A stretch of 5,524 nucleotides of DNA from an uncultured Planctomycetaceae bacterium (lineage in GTDB: Bacteria > Planctomycetota > Planctomycetia > Pirellulales > Pirellulaceae): contig CAIYOB010000884.1 of the NCBI GenBank assembly GCA_903927685.1, positions 1 through 5,524 of the forward strand, given 5' to 3'. Below the pieces are notes generated by a model. The model did no database searches. It saw nothing but the letters and a program-made list of their open reading frames with translations, and had not been told where the DNA came from. The translations under genes were made by a program, and so were the position numbers. Shown here piece by piece: positions 1-5,480 of the stretch (position 1 is the stretch's first letter; each line of letters begins with the position of its first letter).

Positions 1-21
1 ATCTCCGCCATGATGACACCA

Positions 22-84
22 CTGTTGCGCTCCTTCGCTCTTGGGTGTTCCATCCAAGAAACACATACCGCGGGAGCGCAACAG
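22..84. repeat. Nested inverted repeat (foldback element)
   Basis: Two perfect 12-base arms, CTGTTGCGCTCC (22-33) and GGAGCGCAACAG (73-84), enclose a second stem. That stem has TCTTGGGTG (39-47) against CATCCAAGA (51-59) with one G/T pair and a 3-base loop. Three further pairs, 36-38 with 70-72, stack between them. About 24 base pairs can therefore form in 63 bases, which is far more than expected for random leader DNA. Read on the minus strand, the 3' arm contains AAGGAG (35-30), a good Shine-Dalgarno sequence seven bases before a GTG at 22-20. The element may thus sit in the leader of a divergent gene lying mostly left of the window. It could equally be a small mobile repeat or a terminator-like hairpin, although no T-run follows on either strand. 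Confidence 0.75.
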
Positions 85-186
85 ATTTCCTTCTCCAAAT
101 CAATAGAAACTGGTAAAAACAGCCAGCTTTTTATCAGCCCACCCTGGAGCTGCTGTGGTTCGCTGGTCCAAGTGGCTTGTGATCGA

Positions 187-220
187 GCGAAAAACGCCGG
201 TGATTTTGGCGTTTCCTCGC
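187..220 (+). promoter_or_regulatory. Hairpin upstream of the pirin gene
   Basis: AAACGCC (192-198) pairs perfectly with GGCGTTT (208-214) around a 9-base loop. An outer GCGA (187-190) pairs with TCGC (217-220) across a small internal bulge. The structure ends about 20 bases before a TACAAT hexamer (240-245) that could be the -10 element of the pirin operon, so it could be an operator or a leader hairpin. No T-run follows, which argues against an intrinsic terminator. The role is inferred from position only. Confidence 0.4.
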
Positions 221-239
221 CCGTCCCCGTCGTCGCCTC

Positions 240-260
240 TACAATGGCGAAGGAAGGGAG
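240..260 (+). promoter_or_regulatory. Putative -10 box and RBS of the pirin operon
   Basis: TACAAT at 240-245 matches five of six bases of a sigma70-type -10 element. No convincing -35 lies 16-18 bases upstream; a TTGGCG at 206-211 is 28 bases away and too far. AGGAAGGGAG at 251-260 is a purine-rich ribosome binding site nine bases before the ATG at 270. If the -10 is real the leader would be very short. The ribosome binding site is well supported and the promoter only weakly. Confidence 0.35.
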
Positions 261-269
261 CGACTTGGC

Positions 270-1007
270 ATGTCCACAAAAACCGACTGGCCGAAGGTGG
301 AACCGAAGCAGATTCAGGTGCGGCGGGCCGCCGAGCGGGGCCACGCCAACCACGACTGGCTCGATACCTGGCACACCTTTTCCTTCGACACCTATTACGA
401 CCCGGCTCACATGGGCTTTCGGGCATTGCGGGTCATCAATGAAGACGGGGTAGAGCCAGGCACGGGTTTCGGGATGCACGGCCATCGGGACATGGAGATC
501 ATCACCTATATCCTGGAAGGAGCCTTGGAACATCGGGACAGCCTCGGCACCGGCTCCGTGCTGCGGCCCGGCGAGTTCCAGCGGATGTCGGCGGGAACAG
601 GAATTCGGCACAGTGAATTCAACCCATCCGCCACCGATCCCGTCCATCTGTACCAGATCTGGCTCTTGCCGAATCGACAGGGGCTTCCGCCCAGTTACGA
701 ACAGAAAAAATTCCCAGAAGTCGAACGGCAAGGGCGGTTGCGGCTGGTGGCCTCGCCCGATGCCCGGAACGGATCACTTCTGATCCATCAGGACGCCCAA
801 GTCTACCTTTCGACGCTGGCGGCCGATCAGGAGGTCAGGCACGAGTTGCCGCCCGGTCGTCATGCGTGGCTCCAAGTTCTGCGGGGTGCGGTCGAACTGA
901 ACGGCCTTGGGTTGGCGACGAGCGACGGGGCTGCCGTGAGCTACGAAACTCGATTGTCGATCCGGGCCAACGAACCTTCGGAAGTGATGCTCTTTGATTT
1001 GGCATGA
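270..1007 (+). CDS. yhhW: Pirin family protein (YhhW-type bicupin)
   Basis: This is a soluble cytoplasmic metal-binding bicupin of 245 residues, close to the roughly 230 of E. coli YhhW. The N-terminal cupin is highly typical: AERGHANHDWLDTWHTFSF near residues 21-39, then GMHGHRDMEI and GTGIRHSEFN. The expected metal ligands are His70, His72, His114 and Glu116, the H-x-H ... H-x-E pattern of pirins. The C-terminal cupin (about 155-245) ends in the family-like SEVMLFDL. E. coli YhhW shows quercetin 2,3-dioxygenase activity in vitro; the physiological substrate is unknown, so that activity here is family knowledge only. The ATG at 270 follows a good ribosome binding site and gives a family-like N-terminus with about 14 extra residues. 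The stop codon overlaps the Shine-Dalgarno region of the next gene, indicating a two-gene operon with the YcaC-like hydrolase. Nothing in it looks broken. Confidence 0.93.
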   Translation: MSTKTDWPKVEPKQIQVRRAAERGHANHDWLDTWHTFSFDTYYDPAHMGFRALRVINEDGVEPGTGFGMHGHRDMEIITYILEGALEHRDSLGTGSVLRPGEFQRMSAGTGIRHSEFNPSATDPVHLYQIWLLPNRQGLPPSYEQKKFPEVERQGRLRLVASPDARNGSLLIHQDAQVYLSTLAADQEVRHELPPGRHAWLQVLRGAVELNGLGLATSDGAAVSYETRLSIRANEPSEVMLFDLA

Positions 1008-1012
1008 GGAGG
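1006..1012 (+). promoter_or_regulatory. RBS that sets the ycaC start
   Basis: GAGGAGG lies six bases before the ATG at 1019 and overlaps the pirin stop codon (1005-1007). An in-frame ATG at 1004 also exists and overlaps that stop as ATGA, but it has no comparable Shine-Dalgarno upstream. It would also turn the SD itself into the codons MRRKT. The 1019 start is therefore preferred, with translational coupling to the pirin gene. Confidence 0.75.
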
Positions 1013-1018
1013 AAGACC

Positions 1019-1657
1019 ATGAATGCCGTCCAACCGTCTGCTGTTGACGCCCGCCTGTCGGTGGAGAAGGCAGGGGTTCTCCTGATCGACCACCAGGCCG
1101 GTCTGCTGTCGCTCGTCCAGGACTACGGCCCCGACGAGTTCAGGAACAACGTACTTGCCCTGGCGGATATCGCAAAGCTCTACAAACTTCCCGTGATCCT
1201 GACCACGAGCTTCGAGGCGGGACCGAATGGGCCGATCATGCCCGAACTGAAGGCGATGTTCCCCAACGCCCCGTACATCCCTCGGCCTGGTCAGATCAAC
1301 GCCTGGGACAACGAGGATTTCGTCAAGGCTGTTCAGGAAACGGGCCGCAGGCAGCTGATCGTCGCTGGAGTCGTTACCGATGTCTGCGTGGCATTCCCCA
1401 CCTTGTCGGCCCTCCAGGAAGGCTATCAGGTCTTCGTAGTCACGGACGCATCGGGCACGTTCAACAAATCGGTGCGGGACGCTGCTCTGATGCGCATGGC
1501 CCACGCCGGTGCGGTCATGACGAACTGGTTTGCCGTTGCCTGCGAGTTGCAGCGGGACTGGCGGAACGATGCGGAAGGTCTGGCGAACCTCCTTGCCAAT
1601 CACCTCCCTGCCTACAAGAACTTGATCACCAGCTACCAAGCCCGTACCGAGAAGTAA
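1019..1657 (+). CDS. ycaC: YcaC-type isochorismatase-family hydrolase
   Basis: This cysteine hydrolase of the isochorismatase-like superfamily has 212 residues from the preferred start, against 208 for E. coli YcaC. Similarity is evident along its whole length. LLIDHQAGLLSLV carries the expected catalytic Asp24. TTSFEAGPNGP and RPGQINAWDNEDFVKAV follow near residues 62-105. VAGVVTDVCVAFP holds the nucleophile Cys123 after the cis-peptide-type VVT, then VVTDASGTFN, and ACELQRDWRND near the C-terminus. Lys78 in PELK is a candidate third triad member. YcaC is an oligomeric cytoplasmic enzyme whose natural substrate is unresolved, so no reaction is assigned beyond amide or ester hydrolase chemistry. 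It is co-transcribed with the upstream pirin gene, judging from the overlapping stop and RBS. This gene pair, followed by a nitroreductase, resembles clusters linked to redox or electrophile stress, but that link is inferred. Confidence 0.94.
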   Translation: MNAVQPSAVDARLSVEKAGVLLIDHQAGLLSLVQDYGPDEFRNNVLALADIAKLYKLPVILTTSFEAGPNGPIMPELKAMFPNAPYIPRPGQINAWDNEDFVKAVQETGRRQLIVAGVVTDVCVAFPTLSALQEGYQVFVVTDASGTFNKSVRDAALMRMAHAGAVMTNWFAVACELQRDWRNDAEGLANLLANHLPAYKNLITSYQARTEK

Positions 1658-1681
1658 CAGAGTAACGGGAGGAGACCTTCG

Positions 1682-1789
1682 ATGCGATACTTGTTCTACT
1701 GCGACTCGGTAGGCCCAATCGGTTCGGTCGGGCTTCTCTGGCTTCGACTGGTAACCATCGCCGAAGGAAGAGAGAGATGGAAGAGATGA
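1682..1789 (+). CDS. Possible 35-residue small protein, unrecognised
   Basis: The ATG at 1682 is preceded by GGAGGAG with seven bases of spacing, one of the best ribosome binding sites in the window. The ORF ends with TGA at 1787-1789, overlapping the ATG at 1786 as ATGA, so it could couple the ycaC-like gene to the following nitroreductase frame. The product starts MRYLFYCDSVG, has a fairly hydrophobic middle (about residues 10-26) and a basic, charged end (GRERWKR). I do not recognise a family. It may be a real small protein or leader peptide, the remnant of a longer gene, or a chance ORF next to a purine-rich stretch. Its length gives little statistical support. Confidence 0.3.
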   Translation: MRYLFYCDSVGPIGSVGLLWLRLVTIAEGRERWKR

Positions 1790-2041
1790 CAACGCATAAA
1801 CAGGCAACTCCTGACCACGCCGTTCACGAACTGGGCGATGGAGCCCCTACGCCTTTGCCGAACGCCCAGTGTCTGACGACGACCTCCGCTCCCTGTTCGA
1901 GGCGGCTCGTTGGGCGGCCTCGTCCTACAACGAACCGCCGTGGAGTTACATCGTAGCGACCAGGGCGGATCCCGCAGAGTTCAAGCGGCTCCTCTCCTGC
2001 CTCGTCGAGGGGAACCGGGCGTGGGCCAAGGCGGCTCCGGC
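1777..2041 (+). pseudogene. Nitroreductase gene, frameshifted and truncated
   Basis: This is the N-terminal third of a nitroreductase-family flavoprotein (FMN-dependent NAD(P)H oxidoreductase, normally about 190-200 residues). From ATG 1777 (AAGGAAG six bases upstream) or ATG 1786 the first frame reads MTTHKQATPDHAVHEL. The family sequence then resumes in a different frame at 1836 as RWSPYAFAERPVSDDDLR, EAARWAASSYNE, PWSYIVAT and LVEGNRAWAKAAP. Only two bases separate HEL from RWSP where relatives have about three residues, so roughly seven bases seem to be lost. The usual NEQPW flavin-site motif reads NEPPW. Family similarity stops at about 2040 and everything C-terminal is missing, replaced by a fragment of another gene. 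It is last in the pirin/ycaC operon and probably makes no functional enzyme. Confidence 0.82.
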
Positions 2042-2143
2042 TCGCCCGCAGAACTCTTCTTCTGGCGAACGCGGGCGCAGTCGGAGGTCGATCTGGTTGT
2101 GAAACGCGGGGACGAACTGCGGGCATTCGAGGTGAAGTGGTGA
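2042..2143 (+). pseudogene. DUF4143-type ATPase C-terminal fragment
   Basis: In a third frame, directly after the nitroreductase break, the sequence encodes PAELFFWRTRAQSEVD, then LVVKRG and LRAFEVKW before TGA at 2141. This is the characteristic near-C-terminal stretch of DUF4143 proteins, which belong to AAA-type ATPases with a C-terminal PD-(D/E)xK-like nuclease fold. The Asp of SEVD and the Glu-Lys of EVK are the corresponding motif residues. Such proteins usually have about 400 residues; only about 30 remain, with no start codon or ATPase motifs, so it cannot function. The stop arises within a tandem duplication of GGTGAAGT (2131-2146). Reading with a single copy would give EVKSG, which is also family-like. 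The fragment is short, so the family assignment is good but not certain. Confidence 0.65.
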
Positions 2144-2146
2144 AGT
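2131..2146 (+). repeat. Tandem 8-bp duplication GGTGAAGT
   Basis: Two perfect adjacent copies of GGTGAAGT occur at 2131-2138 and 2139-2146, covering the last codons of the DUF4143 fragment. The second copy places a TGA in frame. A slippage duplication or a small target-site-like duplication could have made it. It lies seven bases before the inverted repeat starting at 2153. Confidence 0.8.
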
Positions 2147-2152
2147 CAGGGG

Positions 2153-2232
2153 CGGGTGGCCTGGGTCGAGCGCAGCGAGCCCCCGGAATCCCCGCGGACT
2201 GTGGGCTCGCTGCACTCGACCACAGCCACCCG
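2153..2232. repeat. 80-base imperfect inverted repeat, 30-base arms
   Basis: The left arm (2153-2182) starts CGGGTGGC and continues TCGAG then GCAGCGAGCCC. The right arm (2203-2232) is its reverse complement at 26 of 30 positions. Mismatches fall at left-arm bases 2161-2163 and 2171. The 20-base centre contains the palindrome CCGCGG. It lies between the DUF4143 scrap and the convergent large gene, ending 45 bases past that gene's stop. It could act as a bidirectional transcript-ending or stabilising hairpin, but neither side has a T-run. Its sequence resembles short dispersed palindromes I associate with planctomycete genomes, which is recollection and not tested. A REP/MITE-like repeat is the most likely identity. 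Confidence 0.85.
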
Positions 2233-2277
2233 AGCACTCGTCCGGCCTGATCCTCATGCTGTTCCACCCTGGGTGAA

Positions 2278-5200
2278 CTACCTTCCGGCCACTCCCTCGT
2301 CAAACAGTTGCTTGCCCTGCCGGATCGCCTCGCGATTGTCCAACTCGATCTGGCGGCGGAGGGCGTACTTGGCCTCGCGGCGCTGATCCGGTTCGCTGGG
2401 CACGAAGCCCGGCATGTCGGCACGGGGGCGGCGGGCCAGCTGGTCCCGGCCGGCCTGGATGATCGCCAGCGCTTCGCGATACCGCGGGTCGTTCTGGTCC
2501 GCAAAGCCGGCCAGGATGGGACTGAGTTCCGGGCGGTCGAAGCTGACCTCCGGGCCCGGATTGCTGCCGAAGCTCCGCTGCTGCGTCCAGTCCTGGCCGG
2601 TCAGCTGGCCCAGGCGGGCCAATTGGTTCGCGTCCAGCGGGATGCGGCCTGTCAGGCTGTCCGGATACGCACACGCATAGGTCGGATAGTAGACGCCGTT
2701 CAAGTCGACCCAAGTCACAATGCGGTCCAACTCCTCCGGCGTCAGTTGCAGCTGTTCATGCCCCGGCGTGCCGGGTTGGCGGAGCACCTGGACCAGCTTG
2801 CTGGCTTGCGCGCCCCACGAGTACGCGGGCTGAATCTCCGCCGGTCCCGCCCCGACGCAACGCAGGTAGCCTTTGCGCCACAACTCGGCGTAGGCCGTGT
2901 TGAACGTCAGCGTCCGGTCCGGAGCGAGATTCAGCTTGCGGCCCGCCTCCTGGCCGTAATCGTGGCAGCTGACGCAGCGGCGGTTGAATACCGGTTGCAC
3001 CTCGGCCATGAACCCGAACTCGCGCGGCGGGCCGTACCAGTCTTCCAGCCGACTGGGCGGCCGGCGCCAAGCCAGAGGCAGGCCGAGATCGGCCAAGGCC
3101 AACCGCGCCGGTGGGGCCGTGCGGCGTTCTTCATGGCAGCCGACACAGGCGGCCCGCTCGCCCGACTGGACGCAGGTCCCGCTCCGCATCGACTGGATCA
3201 TCATGCCGTTCTCGTCCAGCAACTGGAAATACACGAACGTATCGGAGGGCACTGCGAACGCAGCGGAACCATCTTCTTCGACCGGCACCGTGCCCAGGAT
3301 GCGTTTGTTCTCCAGGCTGTGCCAGTTCATCGCCGGAGCCGTATAGCCTTGGCCGAACCAGGCGCCCGGCGACCAGTGCCTCTTCTCCGGCGACTCGACG
3401 ACGCGCAGCCGCTTGACCGACCCGCGGGCCACGCCAGCCATGTGCGTGCCTTGATAGACGTCGGCCACATAGAAAGTGCCTTCGCGGTTCTCGTAATCGC
3501 GCCGCGGCGGAACCACCGGCGGACGCGGTTGCGGGCGGAGCGGCTGCGGATCGTAACAGCCGGGCGCCTCGGCGTGCAGCAGCAGTTCGTTGCCGAACAC
3601 GTCGATCAGGTACAGCCCCATCTCCTCGCCGAACTGGGCGTCGCCCGGGCCCGGCACTTGGCCCGCGCGCATGGTCATCCGCGCGCACAGGAAGTACTTG
3701 TCGCTCAACGGATACGGGCACTCGTACTTGGGGTACACGGACACGAAGCCGTCACAGTCGAAGCCGCCGCCGGCTCGCACGCGGTCAATCGCGTCCGCCG
3801 GCCAAGTGCGGATCACCGCCGGACGGCCGTCCAAGCCGCGCTGGCGGTCGACGATGGCCAAGGCGCCCCACAGGCGGAAATGGTGCATCCCGAACACGCC
3901 CAGCAGTTGCTGAGTGCCGGGGATCAGCCGCGGATAGTAGACCGCGCCCGGCGAGGCGGTGTTGTTGCCCCAGTAGATCGCCTGGTTCGTCCCGTCGGGA
4001 TTGACCGTCCACACTCCGTGGGCGTCGCCAAAGTTGCGGTCGACGTATTCCCAGCGGGCGTACAGGATCCGCCCGTCCGGCGTCAGGCTGCCGTGGTTGT
4101 CGAACAGGTTGTTCTTGCTGACCTGGCGGATGTTGGCGCCGTCCGGCTCCATGCAAAACAGGTTCGCCCCGTGATCGCGGCTGCACTGGTTGTACTTCGG
4201 CTCCCGCGTCGAGGAGAATGCGATCCGCTCGTCGGGCAGGTAGAAGGGATCAAAGTCCGCGACGCCCACCGCTCCGGTCAACTGCCGCAGGCCGCTGCCG
4301 TCGCAACCGATCTCCCAGATGTGGAAATCCTCGTCGCGATGGCGACGGAGCGCGAATACGATCCGCTGGCCGTCGAAGTGGACTTCCGGATCGCGCACGA
4401 CGCCCTCGGGGACGTCCACCAGCGTCTGCACCCGGCCGGTTGCCAGATCGATCGTCTTCAGCGCCGCGCCGCCTTGAAACAGGTCCGCATGCGGCGTCAG
4501 GCCGCGATCGGCGTTCAATTCGGCCGTATGGAACAGCGTGTCGATGGCGTGATAGTGGCTGCGGTACTGGTGCCGCACGACGAACACCAGCGGCTGGCCG
4601 CTGACCAGCGGATTGGCGACCAGCGTTTCGCGGCGCAAGGACTCCAGATCCCGCACGAGTTCCGGCCACTGGTCTGCGGTGGCCGCGGCGAGCCGCTGGA
4701 CGAGGGCGTCCAGCCGGGCCAGGAACTCCGGCCCGCGCCCGTAGCGGTCCGGCATGGTCCGGCTCAGGTCGGCGATCGCCAGTCGCAGCGCGGGCAGGTT
4801 GCTCTCCCGGATCGCGGCCTGCAGCCGCTCCTGCGCTCGGCGGCGTTCGACTTCGGCGAAACGCCATTGCGTCTGGGCCGCGTCGATGCGGCCGGACGCG
4901 GTAAAGTCGTCCAGGGTCACATGGCCCCAACCGCGGGTCTCGCGATCGACGACCCGCAGGAAGACCGGCTGCCCGACCCACGGGCTCGCGTCCCATGCGA
5001 CGCGCTGCATCACCTCCGTCTGGTCCTTGCCGCGTGCGACGAGGACCTCACGGCCGTCCAGCGTGCACAGCGCGACGTAGGTTCCCGGCTGGGTGCCGGA
5101 ACCGACCAGCAGGGACGCTGTGCCGTCCGTCAAGACGAACACCGGCGACTCGACGACCCCGGTCATCCGATCGTTGGACGGCCGGCCCGGCTGCTGTTCC

Positions 5201-5412
5201 ACCGTGGACAGATAGTACTGTCCCTGCTTGTTGTACCGGTTCGTCGGCTGGTCCGGATAGCGATTGTGGAACAGCGGCCGATCGGAGACGACGTAATCGA
5301 ACTGCCCTTCGACGACCTGCCAGCCCTGCAGGTCGGCCGACTCGAAGTCAAACCGCAGCCCGTCCGCGGCGGCGGCAGGGAGCGTGAGCAGTATCCAGGC
5401 GAGCGTGATCAT
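2278..5412 (-). CDS. HzsA-related exported diheme cytochrome c protein
   Basis: This is a 1044-residue protein. The start at 5412 has GAGAG seven bases upstream, and an upstream in-frame stop allows no earlier ATG. Residues 1-16 (ITLAWILLTL then AAAA) form a short Sec-type signal without an N-terminal Lys or Arg, so the heme part should be periplasmic. Residues 18-172 (FDFESADLQGW ... GHVTLDDF) look like a jelly-roll, ligand-binding-type domain. Residues 178-262 are a charged helical linker. Residues 273-535 are PD40/TolB-like propeller strands with HzsA-type signatures DGRILYARWEYVDRN, NPDGTN and MHHFRLWG. KRILGTVPVEEDGSAAF (703-719) leads to heme motif CVGCH (756-760), and CVSCH (813-817) is the second. 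TPEELDRIVTWVDLNGVYY (891-909) and the tail RADMPGF, NREAIRQGKQLFD are family-like. Relatives include the alpha subunit of hydrazine synthase, but most planctomycete homologues have no known reaction. Electron transfer or a redox step on an exported substrate is inferred. No partner gene is adjacent. Confidence 0.9.
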   Translation of the reverse strand: MITLAWILLTLPAAAADGLRFDFESADLQGWQVVEGQFDYVVSDRPLFHNRYPDQPTNRYNKQGQYYLSTVEQQPGRPSNDRMTGVVESPVFVLTDGTASLLVGSGTQPGTYVALCTLDGREVLVARGKDQTEVMQRVAWDASPWVGQPVFLRVVDRETRGWGHVTLDDFTASGRIDAAQTQWRFAEVERRRAQERLQAAIRESNLPALRLAIADLSRTMPDRYGRGPEFLARLDALVQRLAAATADQWPELVRDLESLRRETLVANPLVSGQPLVFVVRHQYRSHYHAIDTLFHTAELNADRGLTPHADLFQGGAALKTIDLATGRVQTLVDVPEGVVRDPEVHFDGQRIVFALRRHRDEDFHIWEIGCDGSGLRQLTGAVGVADFDPFYLPDERIAFSSTREPKYNQCSRDHGANLFCMEPDGANIRQVSKNNLFDNHGSLTPDGRILYARWEYVDRNFGDAHGVWTVNPDGTNQAIYWGNNTASPGAVYYPRLIPGTQQLLGVFGMHHFRLWGALAIVDRQRGLDGRPAVIRTWPADAIDRVRAGGGFDCDGFVSVYPKYECPYPLSDKYFLCARMTMRAGQVPGPGDAQFGEEMGLYLIDVFGNELLLHAEAPGCYDPQPLRPQPRPPVVPPRRDYENREGTFYVADVYQGTHMAGVARGSVKRLRVVESPEKRHWSPGAWFGQGYTAPAMNWHSLENKRILGTVPVEEDGSAAFAVPSDTFVYFQLLDENGMMIQSMRSGTCVQSGERAACVGCHEERRTAPPARLALADLGLPLAWRRPPSRLEDWYGPPREFGFMAEVQPVFNRRCVSCHDYGQEAGRKLNLAPDRTLTFNTAYAELWRKGYLRCVGAGPAEIQPAYSWGAQASKLVQVLRQPGTPGHEQLQLTPEELDRIVTWVDLNGVYYPTYACAYPDSLTGRIPLDANQLARLGQLTGQDWTQQRSFGSNPGPEVSFDRPELSPILAGFADQNDPRYREALAIIQAGRDQLARRPRADMPGFVPSEPDQRREAKYALRRQIELDNREAIRQGKQLFDEGVAGR

Positions 5413-5480
5413 GGCAATACTCTCAGCGTTCTTAAGGCTCGCTCGGTATTATTCCACACCCCGTTGAAGCAATCTAGCCG
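5413..5480 (-). promoter_or_regulatory. Putative promoter and RBS of the HzsA-related gene
   Basis: Reading on the minus strand, AATAAT (5453-5448) preceded by TGG resembles an extended -10 element. TTGCTT (5472-5467) lies upstream, with a 13-base gap that is too short for a standard -35. GAGAG (5424-5420) is a modest ribosome binding site seven bases from the ATG at 5412. The remaining bases to 5524 show no gene. Planctomycete promoters are poorly defined, so the promoter call is weak; the RBS is more plausible. Confidence 0.3.

Noticed and set aside
113..137. AT-rich hairpin with TAAAAA and TTTTTA arms as a terminator
   Set aside because: The stem is only A/T-rich with weak pairing and no GC core; no gene is seen ending just upstream.
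206..245. TTGGCG and TACAAT as a complete sigma70 promoter
   Set aside because: The spacing is 28 bases, well beyond the usual 16-18; only the -10-like hexamer was kept, with low confidence.
10..453. 147-codon plus-strand open frame upstream of and overlapping pirin
   Set aside because: It overlaps the well-supported pirin start in another frame, passes through the foldback element and has no plausible RBS or family similarity.
1709..1733. GCCC...GGGC stem after ycaC as an intrinsic terminator
   Set aside because: The stem has a mismatch and a wobble pair and is followed by a mixed TTCTCTGG stretch instead of a T-run. It also lies inside the possible small ORF.
941..1807. 288-codon minus-strand open frame across ycaC
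   Set aside because: It lies antisense to a clearly conserved YcaC-type gene, and its translation shows no family motif.
2156..2386. 76-codon plus-strand open frame in the inverted repeat
   Set aside because: Its first part is simply the translated palindrome and the rest is antisense to the end of the large gene.
1824..2504. 226-codon minus-strand open frame across the pseudogene scar
   Set aside because: It crosses the inverted repeat and the end of the large gene in another frame, has an Arg/Pro/Ser-rich translation and no recognisable domain.
2278..5412. Calling the large gene a true hydrazine synthase subunit (hzsA)
   Set aside because: No hzsB or hzsC genes are nearby and the residue after the first heme motif differs from the HzsA active site as I recall it; the family-level name is safer.
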